Part shown: positions 15,764 to 24,233 of the stretch, piece after piece
Numbering within the stretch: the stretch's first letter is position 1
How the letters are laid out: each line of letters starts with the position of its first letter
Source of the DNA: CAYLMG01 sp964493425
GTDB taxonomy: Bacteria; Planctomycetota; Phycisphaerae; Sedimentisphaerales; Anaerobacaceae
Assembly (NCBI GenBank): GCA_964493425.1
Contig: CAZBMW010000005.1
Location: 1-64,000 of the forward strand
Direction: 5' to 3'
Length of the DNA: 64,000 nucleotides
The notes under the pieces: generated by a model
Told to the model about the DNA's origin: nothing
Database searches by the model: none
Seen by the model: only the letters and a program-made list of their open reading frames with translations
Translations under genes and position numbers: made by a program

Positions 15764-17644
15764 CTACATTTGCTCAACAACCTCTATCCCCAAAAGCTTA
15801 CCCAATCCATGCCCTATCGTCTTAGCCGTCAAATCACAAAGCATCAGCCTCGTAGGCCTTTTATCAGGCTCAGCCTGCAGCACGGGGCAATTTTTATAAA
15901 AGCCGCTGAACCTCTGCGCAAGCTCATATAAATAGCCGGTCAAATAGTTAGGCCGATAGTCCAACAGCGAAGCCTCGATTACCTCGCCGTATCGAATAAG
16001 CTGCTTTGCCAAATCAATCTCGGCCGGCTCACTCAAATTCAAATCCTCAACACTTTTAACCTTCGCAAGCTCCTTCTTATAATTTACTCCTTTTTCAGGA
16101 GCTTTTTGCTCAATCGACTTTATCCTCGCATATGCATATTGCATATACGGAGCGGTATTTCCCTCCATCGCCAGCATCTTATCAAAGCTGAAAACATAAT
16201 CGCTCGTCCTGTTATTCGAAAAGTCCGCGTACTTGACCGCACCAATTCCCACCGCCCTTGCAATATCGGATTTCTTTTGTTCGTCAAGCTCGGGATTCTT
16301 CTGCTCTACAATTTCTCTTGCCCTTTTCACCGCCTCATCAAGGAGCTCTTTTAGTTTCACATTCTCGCCCTCCCTTGTTTTCAAGGGTTTTCCATTCTCG
16401 CCAAGCACACTGCCGAAAGTAACGTGAAACGCCTGTCCCTCTTCGAGCCAGCCGGCCTGCTTTGCGACCGCAAAGAGCATCTCGAAATGCAGCTTTTGCC
16501 TCGCATCGGTGACATAGATTATTTTGTCTGCCTTCAGATTCTTAATACGATACCTTATCGCCGCTAAATCGGTCGTCGCATAAAGATATGCACCATCGCT
16601 TTTTTGGATTATAAAAGGCAAACACTCGCCTTCTTTATTCTTAAAGCCCTCAGGAAACACACACACCGCCCCCTCAGACTCCTCAGCCAAACCTTTGTCT
16701 TTTAATTCCTTAACAACATCGCCGAGCATATCCTTATAAAAACTCTCTCCACGAATGTCCTTTTCCCTAAAAATCTCCTTCCCTAATAATTCATAAACTT
16801 CGAAACAACTTTTTAATGTTATTTTTCGTGCTTCTTCCCATAATTTCCTTATAAAAATACTACCCTCTTTATGAAGCTTAACAGTAAATTCCCTTACTTG
16901 TTCAGCAACATCATGGTTTTCTTTTTCAAGAAGACTAATCCTCCTATAATGATTTTCCAAATTATCTAAATCCAATTGTACAAAGTCACTTAAATCCTTT
17001 TCAGGATAATCTTCAAATAATTCTTCCCAAGTTGCTAAGGATGGTGTGCCTAACCTTTGACCCCATTCCGTATCTGCAAATGCCTCGCGTGGTAACTCTT
17101 GAAAAGCATGTCGATATAAAGAATAGGCAACCATCCCCATTTGTAAGCCCCAGTCACCGATGTGGTTCTGGCGGATGACTTTATGTCCTTCGAATTCGAG
17201 GAGTCGGCAGATACAGTCGCCTATTATGGTGCTTCGCAGGTGTCCGACGTGCATCTGCTTGGCGATATTCGGGCAGGAAAAATCAACCACGACCGTCTGC
17301 GCTTTATGCGTTTTTTCTATCCCCAATCTTGCCGAATCTAAATTAAGCTCTAAAAGCATTTTTTCGAGGAAGTCTTTTTTCAGGCGGAAGTTTATAAATC
17401 CCGGCCCGGCAATTTCAACTCTTTCGCAAATATCACCGACATCGAGTTTTTCTATTATTTTCTCTGCAAGCTCTCGCGGGTTCATCTTTAGCTGTTTTGC
17501 AAGTGCCATCACACCGTTGGCCTGGTAATCGCCGAACTTCGCATCGGTTGCAGGACCGACGAGCGCTGCGCAGCCCTGCCGGCCGACAATCTCAGCCATC
17601 ACGGCACTTAACCTTTCATCAAGTATATTAAAAACCATCTTCAT
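15764..17644 (-). CDS. argS: arginyl-tRNA synthetase ArgS
   Basis: ArgS attaches arginine to tRNA-Arg. The 626-residue protein starts with the Add1 RNA-binding domain (about residues 1-90, including PATDAKFGDYQANGVMALAK), then the class I catalytic core with FSCPNIAKQMHVGHLR, where HVGH (132-135) is the HIGH motif. It ends with the anticodon-binding domain (LDYRPNYLTGYLYELAQRFSGFY; C-terminus LTAKTIGHGLGKLLGIEVVEQM). Like many ArgS enzymes it lacks a clear KMSKS and has instead LKTREGENVKLKELLDEA. Normal ArgS proteins are 550-640 residues. The start could be MVFN, two codons later. rsfS lies 34 bp upstream. Confidence 0.97.
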   Translation of the reverse strand: MKMVFNILDERLSAVMAEIVGRQGCAALVGPATDAKFGDYQANGVMALAKQLKMNPRELAEKIIEKLDVGDICERVEIAGPGFINFRLKKDFLEKMLLELNLDSARLGIEKTHKAQTVVVDFSCPNIAKQMHVGHLRSTIIGDCICRLLEFEGHKVIRQNHIGDWGLQMGMVAYSLYRHAFQELPREAFADTEWGQRLGTPSLATWEELFEDYPEKDLSDFVQLDLDNLENHYRRISLLEKENHDVAEQVREFTVKLHKEGSIFIRKLWEEARKITLKSCFEVYELLGKEIFREKDIRGESFYKDMLGDVVKELKDKGLAEESEGAVCVFPEGFKNKEGECLPFIIQKSDGAYLYATTDLAAIRYRIKNLKADKIIYVTDARQKLHFEMLFAVAKQAGWLEEGQAFHVTFGSVLGENGKPLKTREGENVKLKELLDEAVKRAREIVEQKNPELDEQKKSDIARAVGIGAVKYADFSNNRTSDYVFSFDKMLAMEGNTAPYMQYAYARIKSIEQKAPEKGVNYKKELAKVKSVEDLNLSEPAEIDLAKQLIRYGEVIEASLLDYRPNYLTGYLYELAQRFSGFYKNCPVLQAEPDKRPTRLMLCDLTAKTIGHGLGKLLGIEVVEQM

Positions 17645-17678
17645 TTTTTAAAATTTTTTCTCTGTGGTTCGATTCAAG

Positions 17679-18035
17679 CTAAAACTCTACTCTTTTTGCG
17701 TCGCCCCAGAGAAGCTCCAGGTCGTAGTAATCGCGGAACTCACTATCAAAAATATGCACAACAATATCGACAAAGTCCAGCAGTATCCATTTTGCCTGCT
17801 CGTAGCCGGCCCTGCCGAAAACTGAAAAGCCGCTGCTTTTGGCCTCCTGGCTAATCTCGTCGGCTACGGTCCGCATCTGCCTGTCGCTCGTACCCGTCGC
17901 AATCACAAAAAAATCGGTCGCCGGCGATTTGCCGCGCAAATCAAGAACCAAGATATCACCGCAACGCCGCTCGGCTGCAATCCTGGCAGCAGCAATACTC
18001 AATTCTTTAGCTAATGTAGCCCGGCTCTTCGCCAA
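17679..18035 (-). CDS. rsfS: ribosome silencing factor RsfS
   Basis: RsfS (YbeB/iojap) binds ribosomal protein L14 and blocks subunit joining when nutrients are scarce. The 118-residue protein shows the family motifs GDILVLDLRGKSPATDFFVIATGTSDRQMRTVADEI, GYEQAKWILLDFVDIVVHIF, and FRDYYDLELLWGDAKRV near the end, and its length is typical. Usually rsfS follows nadD; here it is separated from nadD and is followed by argS. It lies downstream of hppA with a terminator-like hairpin between. Confidence 0.95.
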   Translation of the reverse strand: MAKSRATLAKELSIAAARIAAERRCGDILVLDLRGKSPATDFFVIATGTSDRQMRTVADEISQEAKSSGFSVFGRAGYEQAKWILLDFVDIVVHIFDSEFRDYYDLELLWGDAKRVEF

Positions 18036-18051
18036 ATCAAACCCTCAATAT

Positions 18052-18087
18052 CACAAGAAAACGGGACAGCCGGTAAAGGCTGCCCCG
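18052..18087 (-). terminator. terminator of hppA
   Basis: On the minus strand, CGGGG/CAGCC pairs with GGCTG/CCCG (18062-18071 with 18078-18087, one mismatch) around a 6-base loop, followed by TTTTCTT. It ends hppA transcription before rsfS. Confidence 0.65.
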
Positions 18088-18136
18088 ACAAGATACACTC
18101 TGAAAATAATAATGTCAACGTCACGAATAAAGCCCA

Positions 18137-20542
18137 TCAATCGCCTATATGCAGCCACCCTCCTATAACAGGTGAAAGTTTCACGATAACTCCCGCGAAC
18201 ACAACCGCCACCATACTCATCAGCTTTATAAGTATATTCAAGCTCGGCCCGGACGTATCCTTGAACGGGTCGCCCACCGTATCACCGACGACGGCGGCCT
18301 TATGTGCATCGCTTCCCTTGCCGCCGAGGTTTCCCTTCTCGATATATTTTTTGGCGTTATCCCAGGCACCTCCGGCATTATTCAATGTCACCGCAAGAAC
18401 AAATCCGCAGGTCAGCCCGCCGGCCAGCAGTCCCAGCACACCCGCTACGCCGAGCACAAGCCCCGCTATGACCGGTACAAGTATCGCCAATAGTGACGGA
18501 ACAACCATCTGCTTTTGAGCTCCTTTGGTCGATATAGCAACACATCGTGCGTAGTCAGGTTTGCCCGTACCCTCCATAATCCCTGCAATTTCACGGAACT
18601 GCCTTCGCACCTCGTTGACCATATCGCCGGCTGTCTTACCGACCGCCTTCATCGTCATCGCGCAAAACACAAACGCCATCATCGCCCCGACAAACAATCC
18701 GCAAAGCAGCTTCGGGTTCATTATGCTCAAATCATACGCCGCCACGAAGTCGGTTATCCTCGCTGTCGTGACATCGATGGCTCCTGCTGCCATCTTGCCT
18801 TTCGAGAAAACGACGTTACCCACTTCATAAATCCCGCCATTCTCTTCTGCAAGCCTTCCTATCCAGACACGAACCGACTCAATCAGCGCCGCCAATAGTG
18901 CCATCGCCGTCAGCGCGGCTGAGCCTATCGCAAATCCCTTGCCCGTCGCCGCCGTCGTATTACCCAGTGCATCCAGCGCATCGGTCTTCTTTCGAACCTC
19001 AGGGCCGAGCCCGCTCATCTCGGCGTTACCGCCCGCATTATCAGCTATAGGCCCGTACGCATCCGTCGCAAGCGTTATCCCAAGCGTCGCGAGCATCCCG
19101 ACCGCCGCAAATCCAATCCCGTAAAGTCCCATACCGACGTTACTGAAACCGCCCGCCAGACCGAACGCGCATATAATCGCAATCACAATTGTCACTACCG
19201 GCAGGGCCGCTGAGTACATACCCGTCGCAAAGCCGTTAATTATCGTCGTCGCCGCACCCATCTTCGTCTGCTCGGCAATCCCTCGCGTCGGCGAATACTC
19301 ATCCGAGGTATAGTACTCGGTGAACTGGCCTATCAGCACGCCGCCGATAAGACCCGAAACAACCGAGCCGAAAATCCCCCAGCTTATCCAGTCCGTCGAA
19401 GCCATCACCAAAAGTGCTATCACAATCAATATTGAGCTGCTCAATGTCCCCGTCAATAACGCCCTCAAAAGATTCTTCTGCGATGCCTCTTCCTTACACC
19501 GCACTAAAAACATCCCGATAATCGAAAGCAGTATCCCAATGCCGGCAACGACCGTCGGCGCTAAAACGGCCTTGAACGGGTCCATCCCAACCTTTGATAA
19601 TACATTCGCTCCCAGGGCCGCCCCCAGCGCCGCCGTCGCCAGTATCGAGCCGCAATAGCTCTCGAACAAATCCGCACCCATCCCCGCAACGTCACCGACG
19701 TTATCGCCGACGTTATCTGCGATTGTAGCCGGGTTACGGGGGTCGTCTTCGGGAATACCGGCCTCGACCTTGCCCACAAGGTCGGCTCCGACATCGGCAG
19801 CCTTCGTATAAATCCCGCCGCCGACACGGGCAAACAAAGCCTGCGTTGATGCCCCCATCGCAAATGTCACCATCGTCGTCGTAATCTCAACAAGCTTATG
19901 GTCGGGATTCATCCCGGCCTTGACAAGCGTAAGCCCGAATAGCTCCATACCATTCGCCATATGTTCCGGCGTATAAATAATACTATCGAGAATCCAGTAC
20001 CATATCGTGATATTGAACAGCCCGAAGCCTACGACTACCAACCCCATTACCGCCCCGCTCCTGAACGCAACCTGCAGGCCGCGATTGAGACTCTCGCTCG
20101 CCCCCTGCGCCGTTCGCGATGATGCGTTCGTCGCAGTCTTCATCCCTAAAAAACCCGTAAGTGCACTGAAAAAACCGGCTGTCAAAAAGGCTACCGGCAC
20201 AAATGGATTCTGCAAGCCGAAGTAAGCTAAGACGACAAAAAGCACAAACAGCAGAAAAAATACAAACGCCACCACCTTATACTGCGAAAACAGGTACGCA
20301 TACGCTCCCTCTCTGACGTGCCCTGCTATTGTAATCATCTTTTCCGTACCCTGCGACGCCGACATCATCTTCTTATAGAAAAAATACGCGAAAACCAATG
20401 CAATAATCGAAGCCGCCGGCGCAAGAAACCATAACTTTGGAATCTGTTCATACTGCTGGCCAGCCGCTTCCGCCGCCGATGCTACCGCAGGCAGAGCCAA
20501 AACTGCTGCCGCAAACACCAAAAAGGCCTTAACATCCTTCAC
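18137..20542 (-). CDS. hppA: K+-stimulated membrane-bound pyrophosphatase
   Basis: This 801-residue integral membrane enzyme hydrolyses pyrophosphate and pumps H+ or Na+ across the membrane. The motifs are complete: DVGADLVGKVEAGIPEDDPRNP and DNVGDNVGDVAGMGADLFES coordinate pyrophosphate and magnesium, and GDTVGDPFKDTSGPSLNILI closes the C-terminus. The segment GNTTAATGKGFAIGSAALTA has alanine where K+-independent enzymes have lysine, so it belongs to the K+-dependent class; that does not settle H+ versus Na+ pumping. A GTG start (20540-20542) with a GGAG site is used. The N-terminus carries an extra signal-peptide-like segment (about residues 1-23, AVLALPAVASAAEAAGQ) before the usual first helix. 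Confidence 0.95.
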   Translation of the reverse strand: MKDVKAFLVFAAAVLALPAVASAAEAAGQQYEQIPKLWFLAPAASIIALVFAYFFYKKMMSASQGTEKMITIAGHVREGAYAYLFSQYKVVAFVFFLLFVLFVVLAYFGLQNPFVPVAFLTAGFFSALTGFLGMKTATNASSRTAQGASESLNRGLQVAFRSGAVMGLVVVGFGLFNITIWYWILDSIIYTPEHMANGMELFGLTLVKAGMNPDHKLVEITTTMVTFAMGASTQALFARVGGGIYTKAADVGADLVGKVEAGIPEDDPRNPATIADNVGDNVGDVAGMGADLFESYCGSILATAALGAALGANVLSKVGMDPFKAVLAPTVVAGIGILLSIIGMFLVRCKEEASQKNLLRALLTGTLSSSILIVIALLVMASTDWISWGIFGSVVSGLIGGVLIGQFTEYYTSDEYSPTRGIAEQTKMGAATTIINGFATGMYSAALPVVTIVIAIICAFGLAGGFSNVGMGLYGIGFAAVGMLATLGITLATDAYGPIADNAGGNAEMSGLGPEVRKKTDALDALGNTTAATGKGFAIGSAALTAMALLAALIESVRVWIGRLAEENGGIYEVGNVVFSKGKMAAGAIDVTTARITDFVAAYDLSIMNPKLLCGLFVGAMMAFVFCAMTMKAVGKTAGDMVNEVRRQFREIAGIMEGTGKPDYARCVAISTKGAQKQMVVPSLLAILVPVIAGLVLGVAGVLGLLAGGLTCGFVLAVTLNNAGGAWDNAKKYIEKGNLGGKGSDAHKAAVVGDTVGDPFKDTSGPSLNILIKLMSMVAVVFAGVIVKLSPVIGGWLHIGD

Positions 20543-20804
20543 TCATTTTCTCCTTAAATTTCAGCTACCTTTCTAATTAATACAAACAAAACGAAATTTT
20601 GCAGTTTAACCAAAACCCCATCTTTTGCAAGAACTTATTTACACCGATTTTGTTTAGCCTCGGCGCGGGTGTGGAGCGCTCAAAAATAACAAAAATATGC
20701 AAAAAGAACCCAATTGAGGCCCAAAATTGGCTTGCGTTTGGCCCAAAGTTGGGTTTGTAAATCATCAATTTTTCAAATGTTGTAACCTGCTTATTAAAAA
20801 TAAT
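20543..20804. other. divergent intergenic region with a repeat of the GAACCCAATT type
   Basis: This region between hppA and rplM contains no gene. Around 20706-20755 there are linked copies of AACCCAA, GGCCCAAA and TTGGGTT that form several overlapping inverted repeats, related to those downstream of rpsI. The hppA ribosome site and promoter lie in the first part. Confidence 0.5.
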
Positions 20805-20832
20805 TTGACGCATTTTATAAATCTGCTAAAAT
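20805..20832 (+). promoter_or_regulatory. promoter of the rplM-rpsI operon
   Basis: TTGACG at 20805-20810 and TAAAAT at 20827-20832 with a 16-bp spacer precede the ribosome site GTGGAG and the ATG at 20866. This is a good sigma70-type promoter in the right place for a ribosomal protein operon. Confidence 0.75.
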
Positions 20833-20865
20833 CCTGTGTTTTTGGTATTGTAGTGGAGTTTGTCT

Positions 20866-21294
20866 ATGAAAAGTTTTCTTGCGAAAAAAGAGGATGTTCA
20901 GCAGCGGTGGTTCGTTATTGACGCTACGGACAAGGTTCTGGGCAGGATGGCTTCCAAAATTGCACCTGTGCTTATGGGCAAAAATAAGCCTACCTACACT
21001 CCCCACGTCGATACCGGCGATTACGTCATTGTCGTAAACGCCGAAAAAATAAGGGTTACCGGCAAAAAACAAAATACAAAAGAATATGACCACTACACCC
21101 ATTATCCCGGCGGCAGGAAGGTTGTCAGCTTCAGTAAGATGATAACGGAAAAGCCGGAAAAGGTAATCGAGCACGCGGTCAAGAGAATGCTGCCGAAAAG
21201 CAATCTCGGCAGAAAAATGCTTAAAAAGCTGAAAGTTTATCGTGGACCTGAACATGAGCATCAGGCTCAGAAACCTGTAACTTTGGAATTGTAG
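20866..21294 (+). CDS. rplM: 50S ribosomal protein L13
   Basis: L13 is an early-assembling protein of the large subunit. From the ATG at 20866 it has 142 residues, the usual bacterial length, and contains RWFVIDATDKVLGRMASKIA, the VNAEKIRVTGKK stretch, YYTHYPGG-like HYPGGRKV, and the C-terminal KLKVYRGPEHEHQAQKPVTL. I prefer this ATG over the in-frame TTG at 20860 because a GTGGAG site sits 7-8 bases before it and the length then matches. It is followed 21 bp later by rpsI, as in most bacteria. Confidence 0.97.
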   Translation: MKSFLAKKEDVQQRWFVIDATDKVLGRMASKIAPVLMGKNKPTYTPHVDTGDYVIVVNAEKIRVTGKKQNTKEYDHYTHYPGGRKVVSFSKMITEKPEKVIEHAVKRMLPKSNLGRKMLKKLKVYRGPEHEHQAQKPVTLEL

Positions 21295-21315
21295 TTTTAA
21301 TTGTGACGAAAGACT

Positions 21316-21786
21316 ATGGCAAAAACGACGGAAAGCGAAAAAAGCGATGTAAAAATCGGCAAAGCCGAGGATAAACCCACACCAAAAAGCGAGCCTAAAT
21401 ACGGGTACTGGTGGGGTACGGGCAGACGTAAAAGCTCGGTGGCGAGGGTGCGGATTCGCCAGGGCGAGGGCAAACTGCTCGTCAATAAAAAAGAGCTCGG
21501 CGATTATTTCAAGCGTGAGCAGGACAGAAAAGCAGTCACAGCTCCGCTGAAAGCTATCAAGGCAGAAAAAAGTTTTGATGTTTTTGTCAATGTTAAAGGC
21601 GGAGGGACAACCGGCCAGACAGGTGCAACTGTCCTGGGGATAGCAAGAGCATTGAAAAACTATGACGGCAATTTCACCTCGGTCCTGCGTGACGGCGGAT
21701 ACCTGACGCGTGACCCGCGAATGGTCGAAAGGAAAAAGCCCGGCAGACCAGGCGCCAGAAAAAGATTCCAGTTCAGCAAGCGTTAA
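21316..21786 (+). CDS. rpsI: 30S ribosomal protein S9
   Basis: S9 touches the P-site tRNA with its C-terminal tail. The 156-residue protein has a lysine-rich, likely disordered extension of about 30 residues at the N-terminus that is absent from the 130-residue E. coli protein. It is followed by WWGTGRRKSSVARVRIRQGEGK, GGGTTGQTGATVLGIARAL, and the conserved end KKPGRPGARKRFQFSKR. It follows rplM in an operon. A hairpin with a T tract about 150 bp after the stop could terminate it. Confidence 0.97.
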   Translation: MAKTTESEKSDVKIGKAEDKPTPKSEPKYGYWWGTGRRKSSVARVRIRQGEGKLLVNKKELGDYFKREQDRKAVTAPLKAIKAEKSFDVFVNVKGGGTTGQTGATVLGIARALKNYDGNFTSVLRDGGYLTRDPRMVERKKPGRPGARKRFQFSKR

Positions 21787-21890
21787 AGTTTCGATAATTA
21801 GTTTTTCATCGGCTGCCGCGGAGTCAACGGAAAGGATAAGTTTTTTCGCAAAAGCGAAGGTTCCCTTCCGAATCAAAGCCAATTTCTCGA

Positions 21891-21953
21891 AAAACGAAGC
21901 CAATTTTGGGCTGAAATTGGGTTCGTTTTGGCTTCGTTTGGCTTCGTTTTTTC
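21891..21953 (+). terminator. probable rpsI terminator
   Basis: AAAACGAAGCCAA at 21891-21903 can pair with TTGGCTTCGTTTT at 21938-21950, followed by more T. TTTGGCTTCG is present as two tandem copies (21928-21937 and 21938-21947 approximately), and the loop itself can form CCAATTT/AAATTGG. It is far from the gene (about 105 bp) and could instead be repeat debris. Confidence 0.45.
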
Positions 21954-22081
21954 GTTGGCAAAAGTTGCATAAATTGTCATATCCGCTTGTATAATAAGCA
22001 CTTATGTTCATCTGGTTATTTTTTAAATTGGGTTCGTTTTGCATATTTTTGTTTTTTTTGCGCGCGGGATTTTGACAGTCA

Positions 22082-22113
22082 ATTGGTGGATTAGTTGATT
22101 GGTGAATTAGTCG
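22082..22113. repeat. two 16-bp direct repeats
   Basis: ATTGGTGGATTAGTTG at 22082-22097 is followed directly by ATTGGTGAATTAGTCG at 22098-22113, with two mismatches, and a partial third unit follows. Confidence 0.7.
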
Positions 22114-22353
22114 GTTAGTTAATTGGTTCTCGTTCATTATATAGCCTTAGCAAATAAGAACTTACAATTAAATTTGACTTGAACTTCTGTTCTGATACTT
22201 GCGGGACTCCGCAACCCCGTATTCGGGGCCTCCCCCAGTTAGAATTATTGTACTAATTAAGGCGAGATGTTCAAGAGAAAAGAAGTCAGAATTCAGGGGA
22301 TGGACGACAGATTCTCGATGCAGGATGCCCGATACTCGTAACGACAAAATGCG

Positions 22354-22447
22354 GTTTCTGCCGGAGGCCGCGATGAGCATCGCAAAGTAGCACGCAGGCA
22401 CGCAAGTGGCGAAGTGCGTAAGAAAAGATGCGAACCGCAGGCAGAAA
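22354..22447. repeat. 94-bp dispersed repeat, copy A
   Basis: This sequence is identical over 94 bases to copy B at 23248-23341, in the same orientation. Its ends are inverted repeats (TTTCTGCC and GGCAGAAA), and inside are further hairpins: GCGATG/CATCGC around AG, and CACGC/GCGTA-like pairs. The arrangement looks like a short structured mobile or REP-type element. A third, degenerate start of the unit lies at 23461-23480. Confidence 0.85.
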
Positions 22448-22649
22448 CCACATAGATTTTTGAAACGGATTTCCACAGGTTAACACGAATTTATAAAATA
22501 AATTATGCTTGAAAATGTCCGGATGAGAAGGTATAAAAGCCTTTTAGCTGAATATTATTGATGTTAGACAGCGAGAAGAAACATTTAGACATAAGATTTA
22601 AAACTTATTAGAAATATGATGAATTATATAAGAACAATACAAATACAAA

Positions 22650-23111
22650 ATGACAAGCAAAACAAACAAAAAAATGAAAGAAACGAATAAAAACGAAGAA
22701 AGTTACACTAAGGAACAGGCAAAGCGTCTTTGGGAATATAGAATACAAGAAGAAAACGTTTTCTACAGTAGTATCAATATATTCTTAATTGTAGAATCAA
22801 TGCTTTTTGTTGCAATCGCAACAATTCTAACCTCTAAAAATCTATCTGGGCTTAATCCAATTCCACAAGCTTTAACTTTGTTAGGTCTGATCTTTACATT
22901 GATTTGGATTTATGTCAATTGGCGTCGTAGAAAATGTTACATTCATGTGAGAAAATTAACTGAAGATGCTTGCCCTGAATACAAAAAACTTAGAGAGGAT
23001 AGATCTAAAGGTCTAAAAGCCCCATTTTCATCTTGGGCAATAATGACATATCTTATACCACTGATGATGTTTGCCGTATGGGCTTTAATTCTAATAAAGA
23101 TGTCAATATAG
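22650..23111 (+). CDS. small membrane protein between two repeat copies
   Basis: This 153-residue protein has a charged N-terminus of about 35 residues and three hydrophobic segments (around INIFLIVESMLFVAIATIL, ALTLLGLIFTLIWIYVNW and WAIMTYLIPLMMFAVWALILI), with a basic RRRKCYIHVRKL stretch and a charged loop between the second and third. It loosely resembles the RipA-like small membrane proteins that precede their first helix with a similar charged helix, but I would not name it. The start may be ATG 22650 or 22674; neither has a clear ribosome site. The gene sits between the two 94-bp repeats and its A/T-rich codon use suggests a different origin from its neighbours. Confidence 0.6.
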   Translation: MTSKTNKKMKETNKNEESYTKEQAKRLWEYRIQEENVFYSSINIFLIVESMLFVAIATILTSKNLSGLNPIPQALTLLGLIFTLIWIYVNWRRRKCYIHVRKLTEDACPEYKKLREDRSKGLKAPFSSWAIMTYLIPLMMFAVWALILIKMSI

Positions 23112-23553
23112 TTTATTTCGTTTAATAAATTATAAATCCGAATATCGAAATCCGAAGCAAATTCAAAATCCTAAATGTCAAATGATAAAAAAAGATTGCT
23201 TCGCTCGCAATGACGGAGTTTTTTCCTTTAAGTCAGCGGAGATGCGAGTTTCTGCCGGAGGCCGCGATGAGCATCGCAAAGTAGCACGCAGGCACGCAAG
23301 TGGCGAAGTGCGTAAGAAAAGATGCGAACCGCAGGCAGAAAACGGAATTTAGAACGTAGAACTGAGAACTTAGAACTTTCAGAAAAGAGAAAATCCAACC
23401 ACGGATTAACGCGGATTTGCACGGATTGAAATTGGTTATATTTATAAGTCAGCAAAATATGCGGTTTATGCCGGAGGCCGAGGGACAGAGGGCGGAAAAA
23501 CTAACCGAAAATAGCCCCAACATAAAGTTGGGGGGCTAAATGAAAAACATATT
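23112..23553. other. intergenic region with repeat copy B and other debris
   Basis: No gene is supported. Besides copy B of the 94-bp repeat it holds GATTGCTTCGCTCGCAATGAC (about 23195-23215), an inverted-repeat element of a kind common between planctomycete genes, tandem AGAACTTAGAAC-like units, and CCACGGATTAACGCGGATTT-like text (about 23399-23418). Confidence 0.55.
23248..23341. repeat. 94-bp dispersed repeat, copy B
   Basis: It is identical over 94 bases to copy A at 22354-22447 and lies 894 bp downstream of it in the same orientation, with the small membrane-protein gene between them. A partial third copy starts at 23461, where GCGGTTT[A]TGCCGGAGGCCG matches with one change and then diverges. 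Confidence 0.85.
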
Positions 23554-24009
23554 TTATGGTTTTAGTTTTCTGAGCTCTTCGAGATGTTCGAGATATTTTT
23601 CGGGGCCTCCCTCGCGATAACCGGTCCTTGCATATTCTCCGCCTTCGGCATCGGCGAGGATAACGGTCGGTAAACCAAGTACGCCATACTCTCTATATAA
23701 TTTTTCGTTCTGCCTATAGGACCGCTGAGAAAGCAAAGACTGGTCCTGCGGGAAATCGAGAACCAGGATGACAAAATGCTTTGTAACCTCTTTTTTAAAC
23801 AACTCAGTATTAAATACTTCATCATCAAGCCTTTTGCACCAGAGACACCAGTCGGAGCCGGTGAATTTCAGAAGAATGTCTTTATCTTCCTGAGCGGCCT
23901 GCATTTTTGCTACAGCCAGTATTGATACACCTTTTTTGCCGCAGGATACAACCGACATTGATAAGATTATTAGGGTAAGCGTTATCGATGCTTTGATAAG
24001 TTTTTTCAC
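23554..24009 (-). CDS. thioredoxin-like lipoprotein
   Basis: This 151-residue protein has a lipoprotein signal peptide (SVVSC with the lipidated C23) and a thioredoxin fold of the DUF255/thioredoxin_7 kind. The redox motif is CLWC at residues 55-58 within SDWCLWCKRLDDEVF, and the cis-proline is in GLPTVILAD. It is thus a small membrane-anchored thiol-disulphide protein in the periplasm, perhaps delivering reductant to other envelope proteins. It stands alone on the minus strand. Its ATG is in a good context (ATGAAAAAACTT), preceded by AAGGATT as a moderate ribosome site. Confidence 0.88.
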   Translation of the reverse strand: MKKLIKASITLTLIILSMSVVSCGKKGVSILAVAKMQAAQEDKDILLKFTGSDWCLWCKRLDDEVFNTELFKKEVTKHFVILVLDFPQDQSLLSQRSYRQNEKLYREYGVLGLPTVILADAEGGEYARTGYREGGPEKYLEHLEELRKLKP

Positions 24010-24233
24010 AGTGTAATCCTTTCAGATATTATGTTAATCGGCTCATCAAAATAATACGAAATAGTCGGCCTGCAGGCAAGTGTAAAAGAATCAGCCGGCA
24101 TAATAAGTTAGGGGAATTTTTATAGGTCGTCGGCGGAACCGGGAAGCGGGCTTTTTCTCATTAACCCGAACCGCGCTTAAGCCGATAAACAATTAAAAGG
24201 CAAGAAAAACAATTGAAGTTTAGGAGAACGAAG

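Larger units (their letters stand above)
21787..22649. other. repeat-rich intergenic region downstream of rpsI
   Basis: No gene is supported here. A minus-strand ORF of 440 codons crosses the region and the two ribosomal genes but is a shadow. The stretch holds a hairpin (21891-21950), two identical 17-bp copies of AAATTGGGTTCGTTTTG (21914-21930 and 22025-22041), two 16-bp direct repeats (22082-22113), and the first copy of the 94-bp repeat (22354-22447). Confidence 0.6.

Noticed and set aside
20815..22137. A minus-strand ORF of 440 codons across rplM, rpsI and the following gap
   Set aside because: It is antisense to two certain ribosomal protein genes and its N-terminal part is made of repeat-derived text such as QNEPN, a known artefact of GAACCCAATT repeats.
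22354..23341. A CRISPR array
   Set aside because: Only two full repeats, 94 bp long and almost 900 bp apart, without spacers or cas genes.
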